A DNA stretch of 64,000 nt, from contig CAZCSP010000008.1 of the NCBI GenBank assembly GCA_964501275.1, forward strand, positions 62,001-126,000, in the 5' to 3' direction. Source of the stretch: 55-13 sp964501275 (GTDB lineage: Bacteria; Armatimonadota; Fimbriimonadia; Fimbriimonadales; Fimbriimonadaceae). The notes under the pieces were generated by a model. The model had not been told where the DNA came from. It made no database searches and saw only the letters and a program-made list of their open reading frames with translations. Shown here in pieces: positions 8,666 through 16,776 of the stretch. A program made the position numbers and the translations under genes. Position 1 is the stretch's first letter. Every line of letters starts with the position of its first letter.

Positions 8666-10603
8666 ATGGCCAAGAAAACGACCGTCTGTACCGCGATTCC
8701 CTATGTGAATTCGGTGCCCCATATCGGCAACATCCTCACCGACCTCTGCGGCGACGTGACCGCGCGGTACCTGAGGATGCGGGGCGAGGACGTGTTTTTC
8801 CAAGTCGGGACCGATGAGAACGGGCTGAAGATCAAGGAGGCGGCGGAGAGCAACGGGCGCGATCCGCACGAGTTCGTCGCCGAGATCGCGGGAAGGTTCA
8901 AGACCATCTTCGACGCCACCCGGATCAGCTACGACGACTTCATCCGTACCACCGAGCCTCGCCACATCAAGGCCTCCCAAGCTCTTTTCAGCAAGTTGGA
9001 AGAGAACGGGCACGTCTTCCTGGGGACCTATGAGGGTTGGTACGATGTCTCGACCGAGACCTTCTACCGCGAGGAGGAGTTGGTGGATGGCAAAAGCCCG
9101 GACGGGAACGAGGTCCGCTGGGTCAGCGAGGAGAACTACTTCTTCCGCCTCAGCGCCTTTGGCGACCGACTCCTGGCCCATATCGAAGCCAACCCCAACT
9201 TCATCGTTCCCGCGAACAGAAAGAACGAGGTCGTCAGCTTTATCAAGCAGGGCCTGCGAGACATCAGCATCACCCGCAAGAATCCGGGCTGGGGCATTCC
9301 GGTGCCGGGGCGCGAGGACTTGGTGATCTACGTATGGTTCGACGCCCTCATCAACTACATTGCCGCCACCGGCTGGCCCGATGCAGGCTGGGAAGGCAAG
9401 TGGCCCGCCAAGGTGCAGTGGGTGGGCAAGGACATCCTCACCCGCTTCCACGCTACCCTTTGGCCCGCCATGCTTTGGGGGATCGGGTTGCCGTTGTTCG
9501 AGACCGTCGCGGCCCATGGGTGGGTTTTGCTGGGCGGGGAAAAGATATCCAAGTCGAAAGGCAACGTGGTGCGGCCCTTGGAACTGGCGGAGGAGTTTGC
9601 CGCCAAGGCGGGGATATCCCAGGACTTGGCCATCGACGTCCTCCGCCACTACCTGACCGCCACCATGTCGATGGAAGGCGACTCGACCTTTACCTATGAG
9701 GACTTCGACCAGCGGTACAACAGCGACCTCGCCAACGACCTAGGCAACGCGCTGAATCGCAGTCTGAGCATGGCCCACAAGTTTGTGGATGGAGTGGTGC
9801 CCGATGCGGAGCCGGAGTCTGAGGTTTTGGAGGCGATTGAGAAGGCCAAAGAGTCTTTTGCCACTGCGATGGCGGAGTACCAGATTCCGAAGGCGAGCGA
9901 GGCCGCGATGTGGCTGGTTCGGTTCCTGAACAAGTATGTAGACACCCGCGCGCCTTGGGCGTTGGCCAAAAATCAGGACCCGGCTTTGGGCTCGGTTCTT
10001 CGTTCCATGCTGTTGGCGATCCGGGCGGCGGAGGGCCTGATGAGGGTCTTTATCCCGGTTGGCGCGGACGCGCTGACCGCCCAACTTAACGTCCCTCCCA
10101 CAACCCACTGGGACCAGATTGGTTCGCCCAACTCCCTGCCCGCCGGAACCCAACTTAACCAACCCCAACCGATCTTCCCCCGCCTCGATTTGAGTAAGAA
10201 AATGGAAAAAGACACTCCACCCCCTACCCCCGTTCCTGCCCAACCCCCAACGCCCAAAGCCGAAACACCGGTCTCCAACCAAATCACCATCGACGACTTC
10301 ATGAAGATCGACCTTCGCGTCGCCCGGGTCATCGAAGCCGAACCCGCCGAGGGGAGCGACAAACTGTTGAAGCTCCAGTTGGATGTCAACGGAGAGAAGC
10401 GGCAGGTGGTCGCCGGGATCAGGGCCAACTACCAGCCTGCCGACCTCATCGGGCGACAAGTCGTAATGGTCTTTAACCTCAAGCCCGCGAAGCTGCGGGG
10501 CATCGAGAGCCAGGGCATGTTGCTCGCCGCTGTCGATGAAAGTGGTGGGGCCATTCTCCTACAACCTGAAAAAGAGGCTCCAGAAGGCGCCAAGGTCCGG
10601 TAG
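8666..10603 (+). CDS. metG: Methionyl-tRNA synthetase with C-terminal tRNA-binding domain
   Basis: A 645-residue class I aminoacyl-tRNA synthetase that charges tRNA(Met) with methionine. The signatures are PYVNSVPHIGN at residues 12-22 (HIGH motif), WFDALINYIAATGWP near 225, and KISKSKG near 293 (KMSKS). No zinc-binding Cys quartet is seen in the connective peptide, placing it in the zinc-free subgroup. After a Pro-rich linker (residues 515-535) comes an EMAP/Trbp111-type OB fold (IDDFMKIDLRVARV to GIESQGMLLAA), which increases tRNA affinity and mediates dimerisation in B. subtilis-type MetRS. The length is normal. The GGDEF gene follows 42 bp later. Confidence 0.95.
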   Translation: MAKKTTVCTAIPYVNSVPHIGNILTDLCGDVTARYLRMRGEDVFFQVGTDENGLKIKEAAESNGRDPHEFVAEIAGRFKTIFDATRISYDDFIRTTEPRHIKASQALFSKLEENGHVFLGTYEGWYDVSTETFYREEELVDGKSPDGNEVRWVSEENYFFRLSAFGDRLLAHIEANPNFIVPANRKNEVVSFIKQGLRDISITRKNPGWGIPVPGREDLVIYVWFDALINYIAATGWPDAGWEGKWPAKVQWVGKDILTRFHATLWPAMLWGIGLPLFETVAAHGWVLLGGEKISKSKGNVVRPLELAEEFAAKAGISQDLAIDVLRHYLTATMSMEGDSTFTYEDFDQRYNSDLANDLGNALNRSLSMAHKFVDGVVPDAEPESEVLEAIEKAKESFATAMAEYQIPKASEAAMWLVRFLNKYVDTRAPWALAKNQDPALGSVLRSMLLAIRAAEGLMRVFIPVGADALTAQLNVPPTTHWDQIGSPNSLPAGTQLNQPQPIFPRLDLSKKMEKDTPPPTPVPAQPPTPKAETPVSNQITIDDFMKIDLRVARVIEAEPAEGSDKLLKLQLDVNGEKRQVVAGIRANYQPADLIGRQVVMVFNLKPAKLRGIESQGMLLAAVDESGGAILLQPEKEAPEGAKVR

Positions 10604-10645
10604 CATTGTTGCGGGAGACACTTTCTCCCCTCCCTTGCGCCCGCC

Positions 10646-11770
10646 ATGCAGCAGCTTGCCCTCTTGTCCGCCCTGTTTGAGTCTGTACTCGTCTTCGAAG
10701 AGTGCGGGCGGGTCGTGCGCCGCATTGGGCAGCCGGTTGACATTGACAACGTCATGGAAGACGAACGCCTCCAGAGCCTAAAGGGAAGGCTCACGGAATG
10801 CCTTGCCGGAACGCCCTTCGAATCCCACTTCTCACTGGACAAACGAGAGAAGACGCGATGGCGAGGCGTTCCCTTCGCCACAGAAAAAGGCGAACGCGGC
10901 GGAATCCTGGGCATCGAGGGAAGCTTTGGCAACGTCGCCCGCTCCCGGCCCGCGGGTTCGGAACTCGACTTCGTCCTCGCCAACATGCACCAGGGCTTCC
11001 TGCGACGCAACGCCAAGGGCGCCATCGCCTACGCCAACAAGTACATCGCGGAGAAGCTAGAACTGAACACGGACAAGATGATGGACCGCCACATCGGCGA
11101 GTTCATTCCCGGGGCGAAGAACGAGGCGGGACAGTATGAAACCGAATTGGTCACCGAGTTGGGCGTTCGTCTTCGCGCCATCGTCTCCACGGCTCCCCTG
11201 ATCGGGGCCAAGGGGCGGGTGACCGGGTACATCGACGTGATTACCGATATCACACGGGATCACGCAATGAAGACCAAGATGTTCGCCGAGTACCAAAAGA
11301 TGACCGCCCTGGCCTACCGCGACCCCCTCACCGGCCAGGCCAATCGGGCCGAGTTCCAGTCGGAGCTTCAGGGACTGATGTCGGAAGACCCCATCCAGCC
11401 GTTCGCCCTGGTGATGGTGGACCTGGACCAGTTCAAGGAGGTCAACGACATCTATGGCCACGCCGCCGGAGACCAGGTTTTGGTGGAGTTTGCTTCCCGG
11501 CTGAGGCAGTCCGTGAGGGATACGGATATCGTCGCGCGGCTTGGGGGAGACGAGTTCGCGGTCCTCTTAACCGGGGCTTCGCGGGAGACGGCGGCGGAGG
11601 TAGTCACGCGGCTTATCGAAAAACTCAGCTTTTCCATCGCCCTCGCCGAAGAGATCGTCCCCGTTATCGCCTCAGTAGGCTGGGCCCACAGCGACGAAGG
11701 CCCCGCCAAAATCTTCCAAAGCGCCGACCGCCGCATGTATCGCGATAAGCGGAAGAGGAAGGGGGCTTGA
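10646..11770 (+). CDS. PAS-GGDEF diguanylate cyclase
   Basis: A 374-residue cytoplasmic protein without membrane segments. The N-terminal ~100 residues are unassigned, residues about 108-215 look like a PAS domain (NMHQGFLRRNAKGAIAYANK), and the rest is a GGDEF domain that would make cyclic di-GMP from two GTP. The active loop reads RLGGDEFAVL near residue 300. The product-inhibition I-site RxxD (RDTD) lies exactly five residues before GGDEF, so allosteric feedback should be intact. The metal-binding DLDQFKEVND block is present. It follows metG on the same strand. No EAL or PilZ gene is nearby. Confidence 0.88.
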   Translation: MQQLALLSALFESVLVFEECGRVVRRIGQPVDIDNVMEDERLQSLKGRLTECLAGTPFESHFSLDKREKTRWRGVPFATEKGERGGILGIEGSFGNVARSRPAGSELDFVLANMHQGFLRRNAKGAIAYANKYIAEKLELNTDKMMDRHIGEFIPGAKNEAGQYETELVTELGVRLRAIVSTAPLIGAKGRVTGYIDVITDITRDHAMKTKMFAEYQKMTALAYRDPLTGQANRAEFQSELQGLMSEDPIQPFALVMVDLDQFKEVNDIYGHAAGDQVLVEFASRLRQSVRDTDIVARLGGDEFAVLLTGASRETAAEVVTRLIEKLSFSIALAEEIVPVIASVGWAHSDEGPAKIFQSADRRMYRDKRKRKGA

Positions 11771-11872
11771 GTTAAATCCAGTGCCTAAACTTTGACCATA
11801 AAAGTGTAGAATCTTGTGCGGTAATTAATCGCCGCGCCTTTCGGGGCCTCAAAACGCACAGCTAAACCGTCT

Positions 11873-12007
11873 ATGAACACGATGACGTTTGCAGAATTCT
11901 TCGCAAGCATTGGCTTGGTCTGCATGGGCTTAGGGAGGTCCCGTTGGATGTGCGCTTCTGCGAATCGTAGATACAACACACTGAGCTGTATGCGGAGATT
12001 GGATTGA
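11873..12007 (+). pseudogene. Remnant of a C5 cytosine DNA methyltransferase N-terminus
   Basis: A 44-codon frame (ATG at 11873, better ATG at 11882) reads MTFAEFFASIGLVCMGLGR, then W-C-A-S-A-N. Active Dcm-type enzymes begin FAEFFAGIGLVR-GLE and continue GW-C-x-x-A-N-D. The match covers motif I (the SAM-binding loop) and part of motif II, but the second Gly of the FAGIG loop is Ser and the frame stops after 44 residues, whereas real enzymes exceed 300. I read it as a decayed or deleted methyltransferase. Its TGA overlaps the TTG start of the next gene, as coupled restriction-modification genes often do. Base composition is AT-richer than the neighbours. Confidence 0.5.
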
Positions 12008-12756
12008 GGGACCGCAATCGAATAGATACGGAAGCTCTTATTGTCGGCTACGCCATGAGTCGACTGGGAAAACAGTATCTAGATGCCTTTGGTTGCAGGA
12101 CGTGGAAGGAGGCATACGCTAAAGCTAGCACGGCTTTAGACGTTCCAGAAGCTAGCTTCAAGAACCTCAGGGATGAATTCGACCCCTACGTTTCGAATGT
12201 GCGAAAGGGATGGCACGGACGACCAGTAAGGACGAATCGGCAGGCGGTGCTTGAGGAACTGGCCGAGGTAAGTGATGCGGCGGTGTTGGAGCTAGTCAGC
12301 CGTTCGCTCGAACGCGATACGACCGCTATCGATGAGGTGATTGACCTGGTCATGGAGCCACCCAAGCGCGCACATAATGTCGCCGAACGTCTCTTGACTG
12401 GCCGTATGGCTGAGGAGTTCTTCATGCTATCGTCTCGCGAAATCGTCGACATTGACCCATCCCAGTTGCGTGACGTCAGGCAATTAGCCTGTGGTTTTGA
12501 CTTTGGTGTATCGCCACGCCCAGAAATTGCCATCGAAGTGAAGGGGCTTCGCAGAGCCTCGGGAGGAATTCTTTTTACTGATCGTGAATGGTCGGAGGCG
12601 CACCTCCGAAGGAGCAATTACCTGCTGATTGTAGTTGGAAACCTGGAAGGGACGCCAAGGGCGCGGGTGTTCGAAGACCCAGTTTCGAAGCTAGAAGCAA
12701 CTTGCCAATATGTAAAAACCGCAAGTGCGGTATGGAGGTCACATGCCGAAGTCTGA
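12004..12756 (+). CDS. DUF3883-like protein, possible PD-(D/E)XK nuclease
   Basis: A 250-residue protein. TTG at 12004 is chosen because GGAG lies six bases upstream; the next ATG (12055) would remove 17 residues. The first 140 residues are helical and unassigned, with GYAMSRLGKQYLDAFG and a GWHGRPVR segment. Residues about 155-225 resemble DUF3883: FDFGVSP, IAIEVKGL (a D-x(n)-E-x-K pattern), a Glu-Trp/Ala-His pair in REWSEAHLR, and YLLIVVGNL. DUF3883 proteins are often attached to restriction or other defence genes. The methyltransferase remnant just upstream supports a decayed restriction-modification unit. Endonuclease activity is inferred only. Confidence 0.6.
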   Translation: MRDRNRIDTEALIVGYAMSRLGKQYLDAFGCRTWKEAYAKASTALDVPEASFKNLRDEFDPYVSNVRKGWHGRPVRTNRQAVLEELAEVSDAAVLELVSRSLERDTTAIDEVIDLVMEPPKRAHNVAERLLTGRMAEEFFMLSSREIVDIDPSQLRDVRQLACGFDFGVSPRPEIAIEVKGLRRASGGILFTDREWSEAHLRRSNYLLIVVGNLEGTPRARVFEDPVSKLEATCQYVKTASAVWRSHAEV

Positions 12757-13018
12757 AGTTATCACAAGGCCAGATGTGGTCGTAGTCCTGGTACAGGACG
12801 GTATTGTTGAACGCGTCTACAGTAAAGATGAAAATATGACAGTAGTCGTTGTGGACAAGGATGTCTTCGATGAAGAATCCAGTGCTTCTGTATGGGAGCC
12901 CTTTCATTTCTCATTCGACAGATTAACTCTCAAGCCAGATGCCTGGCAGGCGCTTGAGGACAGAGTACAGCCGCGCCAAAGCACTTTGGGGCCTGAAAGC
13001 AAGGGCGGAGGCGGATAA
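12743..13018 (+). CDS. Small protein of unknown function, 91 aa
   Basis: The ATG at 12743 has an ideal GGAGG six bases upstream and overlaps the end of the DUF3883-like gene by 14 bp, so translation is likely coupled. The sequence starts PKSEVITRPDVVVVLVQDGI, has an alternating hydrophobic pattern (TVVVVDKDVFD) consistent with beta strands, and ends in Gly-rich GGGG. I do not recognise the family. Its location inside the AT-richer patch suggests it was acquired with the DUF3883 gene, possibly as an accessory or immunity partner; that is speculation. Confidence 0.6.
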   Translation: MPKSEVITRPDVVVVLVQDGIVERVYSKDENMTVVVVDKDVFDEESSASVWEPFHFSFDRLTLKPDAWQALEDRVQPRQSTLGPESKGGGG

Positions 13019-13023
13019 TCCCG

Positions 13024-13524
13024 GTGGTCTCTTCAAAGCTACATGCTTTCGCCGAATCCCTGCTCGACGAGCTGATGGCCAAGTTTCCTCTGAGGAATCG
13101 CCCGCTCCTTATCTGGAAGGCGCTTCGGGTTACCGCCGGGATCGCCTACTATCGGACCAATCAGATTGGGTTGAGCAATCGTCTGCTGATCGACGAGGAG
13201 CGGTTGCGGATTACCTTGACCCATGAGTACGCGCATCTGTTGGCGGTGGAGCGGCATGGGCGGCAGGCGGCGAACCATGGTCCGGCTTGGCGGCAGGCGA
13301 TGATCGATCTGGGGCTTCCGCCTGTCCGCACCCACGACTACGAAGTCGAGAGAAACGCGCCTCGCCAGAAGGTCATCTACCAGTGCAAGCAATGCGGGGC
13401 GAAGCTGGTGCGGGCTCGGCGACTGCCCAAGCGCCGCCAGTATTTGCACGCGCGGTGCGGAGGCGGCCTTCGATTGGTTGCGGTAGAAAAGACGGCAAGG
13501 ATTGCCTCCGTAGACCCCGGATAA
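13024..13524 (+). CDS. SprT-like zinc metallopeptidase
   Basis: A 166-residue protein with GTG start at 13024, five bases after the preceding stop. The zinc-metalloprotease motif HEYAHLLAVERHG is near residue 66, followed by the third ligand region NHGPAWRQAM, as in SprT/Spartan-type proteases. The C-terminus carries a zinc-ribbon-like YQCKQCGAKL...CGGGLR. Eukaryotic Spartan degrades DNA-protein crosslinks; bacterial SprT roles are poorly defined. Closeness to DNA-modification remnants may be chance. An in-frame start further upstream is not supported. Confidence 0.8.
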   Translation: MVSSKLHAFAESLLDELMAKFPLRNRPLLIWKALRVTAGIAYYRTNQIGLSNRLLIDEERLRITLTHEYAHLLAVERHGRQAANHGPAWRQAMIDLGLPPVRTHDYEVERNAPRQKVIYQCKQCGAKLVRARRLPKRRQYLHARCGGGLRLVAVEKTARIASVDPG

Positions 13525-13650
13525 CTCGGGGTTGTTGCGTGGTGTTGCCTGCCGCCCAATCCTTTGTGATTCTTTGCGTCTTTGCGTGAGTTCAAGAAGC
13601 TCTCGCAAGGCAACAATACGCCAAGCACCAGCCCCACTCGTGCCAAGGCG

Positions 13651-13676
13651 GCCACCCGAAGGTTCCCTTTGGTGGC
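13651..13676. terminator. Candidate bidirectional hairpin between convergent genes
   Basis: GCCACC-cg-AAGG-ttc-CCTT-t-GGTGGC forms a two-part stem of 6 plus 4 base pairs in the 203-bp gap between the convergent SprT-like and TauE genes. There is no clear U-tract on either side, so factor-independent termination is uncertain. Nothing else is seen in this gap. Confidence 0.4.
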
Positions 13677-13727
13677 TCATTCAATGAACCCACGGGGACG
13701 ACCACCGAGAATTGCGGCCCCAAATTC

Positions 13728-14483
13728 TCAGCCGAACGCCCGCCAAAAGAAGTAGCCCGTCATCGCCAGGCCATACGCGGCGATCACGCCCCTGAGCTTC
13801 TCCGAGTCCACCCGCTGCGAATACTTGGCCGCGCAATACCCCCCAACCAAAGAACCCGCCGCCAGAGCAAGGAATGGTCCCCACAGAACCAATCCTTTTG
13901 CCGCGAGGATCGCCGAAGCCACGAGATTGATGATCAGGCCCAGCCAATTCTTGACCGCGTTCAACTCGTGGATATTTCCCTCCATATAGAGTGCAAATGA
14001 GCCCAGCATCATGATCCCCATCCCTGCGCCAAAATAACCGCCGTAGGTGGAGACGAGGAACTGGATTAAAACCCCGACCCAGACCGGAGTGTGCCGATCG
14101 CGCCTACGGGCGCGGTCCTTGATCCTCGGCTGAACCAGGAGCAGGAGGGTCGCGATCAAGATCAGGAATGGGATCACCGAGTCGAAAAACCGTCCGGGGG
14201 AAAGGGTCAGGAGCCATGCGCCGAGAACTGCTCCGACCAAGGTAGGGAGGGCGAGGATTCCGAAATACCGCTTCGTCTTGTGCAGAAGGTCTCTGAATCC
14301 AATGGCCCCGGCAAGGGAGCCGGGCCAGAGCGCGGCGGAGTTGGTGGCGTTGGCCTCCAGGCTGGGAATCTGGACTCCTAACGTGAGAAAGGGAAATGAG
14401 ATGAGCGACCCGCCTCCGGCGACAGCGTTGATACCTGCGGAGATGGCCCCGATTACGACCATCCCGAGGTAGGTATATGGCAT
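13728..14483 (-). CDS. TauE/SafE-family anion permease
   Basis: A 251-residue integral membrane protein with about eight predicted transmembrane helices. The TauE/SafE signatures occur twice, as expected for its internal duplication: AGINAVAGGGSLISFPFL near residue 20 and STYGGYFGAGMGIMML near 150. Family members export sulfite, sulfoacetate or related anions. No sulfur-metabolism genes are adjacent, so the substrate is open. A C-rich hairpin repeat lies ten bases before the start codon and could influence transcription. It is convergent with the SprT-like gene. Confidence 0.85.
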   Translation of the reverse strand: MPYTYLGMVVIGAISAGINAVAGGGSLISFPFLTLGVQIPSLEANATNSAALWPGSLAGAIGFRDLLHKTKRYFGILALPTLVGAVLGAWLLTLSPGRFFDSVIPFLILIATLLLLVQPRIKDRARRRDRHTPVWVGVLIQFLVSTYGGYFGAGMGIMMLGSFALYMEGNIHELNAVKNWLGLIINLVASAILAAKGLVLWGPFLALAAGSLVGGYCAAKYSQRVDSEKLRGVIAAYGLAMTGYFFWRAFG

Positions 14484-14490
14484 CGTCAGG

Positions 14491-14560
14491 CCCCCCCTCC
14501 TCCAAGTGGCTCGTCTTGGAGGAGGGGGTAGGGGGGTGAAGGTTTCACTTGTAGTCTCAT
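14491..14560. repeat. C-rich hairpin repeat, family 3, copy 1
   Basis: CCCCCTCCTCCAAG (14493-14506), loop TGGCTCGT, then CTTGGAGGAGGGGG (14515-14528): a perfect 14-bp stem, followed by a G-rich tail ending TTTCACTTGTAGT. The same loop, inner stem (CTCCAAG/CTTGGAG) and tail recur twice near 46.5-46.7 kb inside a gene. Confidence 0.8.
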
Positions 14561-14627
14561 CCGCGCTTGTATCTGGTTACGGCGTCAAACCCCTTCCTTC
14601 CCAATCTTTGGGGCAAAAGCGGAGAAC

Positions 14628-15095
14628 TCAGATTTGCTCCAAAACGCTGGCCATCTCGATGGCCGCCAGAGCCGCCTCGCGCCCCTTGTTCCCCAACTTG
14701 AGACCCGCCCGATCCAGCGCCTGGTCTTGGGTGTCGGGCGTAAGGATGCCCCAGCTAATCGGAACACTACTGGATACCTGGAGACTCATCAGCGCAGAAC
14801 CCACATCTCCGGCCAGCATTTGGGCGTGGGGAGTTTGGCCCTGCAGGATGCAACCGAGGGCGATCACCGCCGCAGGCTTGTCCTTGACCCTTCCCACCAG
14901 TTTGGCAACCGCGGGCGGCACCTCCCAAGTTCCCGGAACATGGACGATCTCGACATCGGCCGCTCCATATCGCTCCAACTCCGACAACGCGCCATCCAGC
15001 AGTTCCTTGGTGACCAGTTCGTTCCACCGACTAACCACGATGGCGAACCTGTTGCCCGCCGCATCCATTCGACCCTGCACAACCTTCACGCCCAT
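14628..15095 (-). CDS. ribH: 6,7-dimethyl-8-ribityllumazine synthase
   Basis: A 155-residue lumazine synthase of normal length. It condenses 5-amino-6-ribitylaminouracil with 3,4-dihydroxy-2-butanone-4-phosphate in the penultimate step of riboflavin synthesis. Diagnostic segments are VVSRWNELVTKELLDGA, VHVPGTWEVPPAV (substrate loop), ALGCILQGQTPHAQ (catalytic His region, normally GxTxHxE/D), and VPISWGILTPDTQDQA. A Gln follows the usual HxE position. No other rib gene or FMN riboswitch is near. It lies nine bases after the thioredoxin-like gene on the same strand, so it is probably the distal gene of that transcript. Confidence 0.92.
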   Translation of the reverse strand: MGVKVVQGRMDAAGNRFAIVVSRWNELVTKELLDGALSELERYGAADVEIVHVPGTWEVPPAVAKLVGRVKDKPAAVIALGCILQGQTPHAQMLAGDVGSALMSLQVSSSVPISWGILTPDTQDQALDRAGLKLGNKGREAALAAIEMASVLEQI

Positions 15096-15104
15096 GAGTA
15101 TGCC

Positions 15105-16181
15105 CTAACCCGCCTTCTTCAGCCGTGCGATCGCCGCGTCGAGCCCTTCCCACTCCCCATCGAACCCAAAGAACATCTGGGCGAGAGAGCCCTTCTTGTC
15201 CACCAGGTACATCGTCGGAACTCCGGGAGCTTGGAGTTTGGCAAGCTGAGCCCCCGTGGGATCGAAGTACACGTTCGGAACGCCGATCTTCTTGGCCGAA
15301 GCTGCATCGCCCTTGGCGCTGATCACGATCAAACGAAAATCCGGGATCTTTTTTGAGATACTTGCAATCGACTTGAACAGGTCGGCGTTAGCATGGAAAT
15401 CGGCGTCGGCAACCACCACCAGCGCGTTCTTGCCGGATATCAGGTTTTTCAGCGACGCCGCCTGCCCGCTCGCCGCCGCCTTCAACTCTACATTCGGAAG
15501 TGGTTCGCCCTGCGGGACGCCTGAATCTGCCCTGTCAAGGGCAAAGGGGGAATAGCCTACCGGCAGGCGGGTGGAGAACTGGGCAGCGGTGAACTTCTGG
15601 CGGACGGCGTAGTTTGATAGGTCTTGGTCGATCACCATGGTTCCCTGCGGACTGACGGACTTAGTGTAAAATTTGAGCAATCGTCCGGTCGCATCGAAGT
15701 TAGCCCGAACCTCGTTGGAGCCACCTGCCCCCTCCACCTTCGCAGAGATCTGGTCCGTTGCAACGCCGTTAACCATCACCTTTGGCGTCACTTTTGGATT
15801 GGACTCCTTGGGGAAGAAGCCTTGGGCGCTCCCTCGGACCAACACTGAGGGAATGGAGTAACGGAGGCCTTCCGTTACCTGGAAATCTGGAATATACAGG
15901 CGGCCGATCGCAGGGTGGCTCGCGTAGATCTCGGTTCCATGACTGACTTCCAGCGCGCCCGTTTCATTCATGACGACCGACTCGGCACCATGGGATGACG
16001 TCAAGGTTACGCTGAACCGCAGAGGGCGATCTATCCGAACCGTCGCGGTGCCCAAGGCAGTGCCGTTAACGTTTGTTTTTACGGTAACCGCCAACGCTCC
16101 CGAATTCGCCAGGAACTGGTCGAAACGTTTCAAAACGGCGTCGGGAGAAGGCGTTTGGCCTAGCAGAAGAAGAGTGAGCAT
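15105..16181 (-). CDS. Exported thioredoxin-fold protein lacking the CxxC motif
   Basis: A 358-residue protein. ATG at 16181 is preferred (AGGA nearby, signal peptide MLTLLLLGQTPS); an ATG six codons upstream is possible. Residues about 15-200 resemble the LolA/DUF2092-like half-barrel found before redoxin domains (FSVTLTSSHGAESVVMNETG). Residues 215-350 have the thioredoxin topology (LKNLISGKNALVVVADADFHANADLF ... GVPTMYLVDKKGSLA), including the cis-Pro loop VPTMYLVD. The usual WCPPC is replaced by ADADFHAN, so no thiol redox activity is expected. It may bind a ligand or act as a chaperone. ribH follows in the same direction. Confidence 0.68.
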   Translation of the reverse strand: MLTLLLLGQTPSPDAVLKRFDQFLANSGALAVTVKTNVNGTALGTATVRIDRPLRFSVTLTSSHGAESVVMNETGALEVSHGTEIYASHPAIGRLYIPDFQVTEGLRYSIPSVLVRGSAQGFFPKESNPKVTPKVMVNGVATDQISAKVEGAGGSNEVRANFDATGRLLKFYTKSVSPQGTMVIDQDLSNYAVRQKFTAAQFSTRLPVGYSPFALDRADSGVPQGEPLPNVELKAAASGQAASLKNLISGKNALVVVADADFHANADLFKSIASISKKIPDFRLIVISAKGDAASAKKIGVPNVYFDPTGAQLAKLQAPGVPTMYLVDKKGSLAQMFFGFDGEWEGLDAAIARLKKAG

Positions 16182-16290
16182 TTGTGATCCTATTCCCATT
16201 ATGGCTTTCGATACGCAGTTTTACTGGGTTGCGCTTCCACCCAGCGAAACTGCGGGGAGAATCCAGGGCCGTCGGCGGAACTTTTACAAC

Positions 16291-16314
16291 GCGGCATGGC
16301 TGCCGCATTTTTTT
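16291..16314 (+). terminator. Intrinsic terminator or attenuator in cheW leader
   Basis: GCGGCA (16291-16296), loop TGGC, TGCCGC (16301-16306), then ATTTTTTT. This is a textbook intrinsic terminator on the plus strand, but it lies only 16 bases before the cheW-like ATG and no plus-strand gene precedes it for kilobases. It would therefore stop transcripts that start in the divergent gap at 16182-16290. Confidence 0.65.
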
Positions 16315-16329
16315 AGGATGGAGGCCAAG

Positions 16330-16776
16330 ATGGCGGAGAACAAGTATGTGATTTTTAAGCTCGGCAACGAGCGTTATGGGTTGCCGATCGAAAGCGTCGA
16401 GCGGATTTTGCCGGTCCAAGACCTCACCCGGATTCCCAAGACCCCCAAGATGCTCATTGGCGTCTTTGAACTCCGGGGAAGCACGATCCCCACAATCGAT
16501 GCAAGAATGAGGTTTGAACTGCCGGAAGCAACCGACGCTCGAAACTTCGTGGTAATCCTCACCGAAGAGGGTCGCTGCGCGCTACGTGTCGATCTGGTCG
16601 ATGGGATCCTCTCGTTCGACGAGAGCGAAATCGACAATGACACCAGCCTGGTGGACGACCGGAACGACGAGATGTTGGCCGGAATCGGCAAGCGAGGCGA
16701 GGAGCTCACCGTCCTCCTCGACCCCATGCACCTCGTTCCCAAGCAGGTTAAAAGCAAGCTTCCCGCCGCGGCCTAA
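16330..16776 (+). CDS. cheW: CheW-like chemotaxis coupling protein
   Basis: A 148-residue CheW domain. ATG at 16330 is fixed by GGAGG five bases upstream. Family hallmarks include VIFKLGNERYGLPIESVERI, GVFELRGSTIPTIDARMRF (the core of the second SH3-like subdomain) and ARNFVVIL. CheW links chemoreceptors to the histidine kinase CheA. No receptor, CheA or other che gene is in the window, so this is an orphan that might serve another signalling array. An intrinsic-terminator-like hairpin sits in its leader. Its stop overlaps the convergent tmk stop by four bases. Confidence 0.85.
   Translation: MAENKYVIFKLGNERYGLPIESVERILPVQDLTRIPKTPKMLIGVFELRGSTIPTIDARMRFELPEATDARNFVVILTEEGRCALRVDLVDGILSFDESEIDNDTSLVDDRNDEMLAGIGKRGEELTVLLDPMHLVPKQVKSKLPAAA

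Noticed and set aside
11785..11979. 64-codon minus-strand frame beside the restriction-modification patch
   Set aside because: Overlaps the methyltransferase remnant on the opposite strand, which has recognisable motif I similarity.
16201..16329. Cyclic-di-GMP riboswitch upstream of cheW
   Set aside because: A terminator is present but the conserved GEMM core and tetraloop-receptor sequences could not be found by eye.
15970..16329. N-terminal extension of the CheW protein by 120 residues
   Set aside because: It overlaps the divergent thioredoxin-like gene and includes the terminator; GGAGG before ATG 16330 and family length favour the short form.
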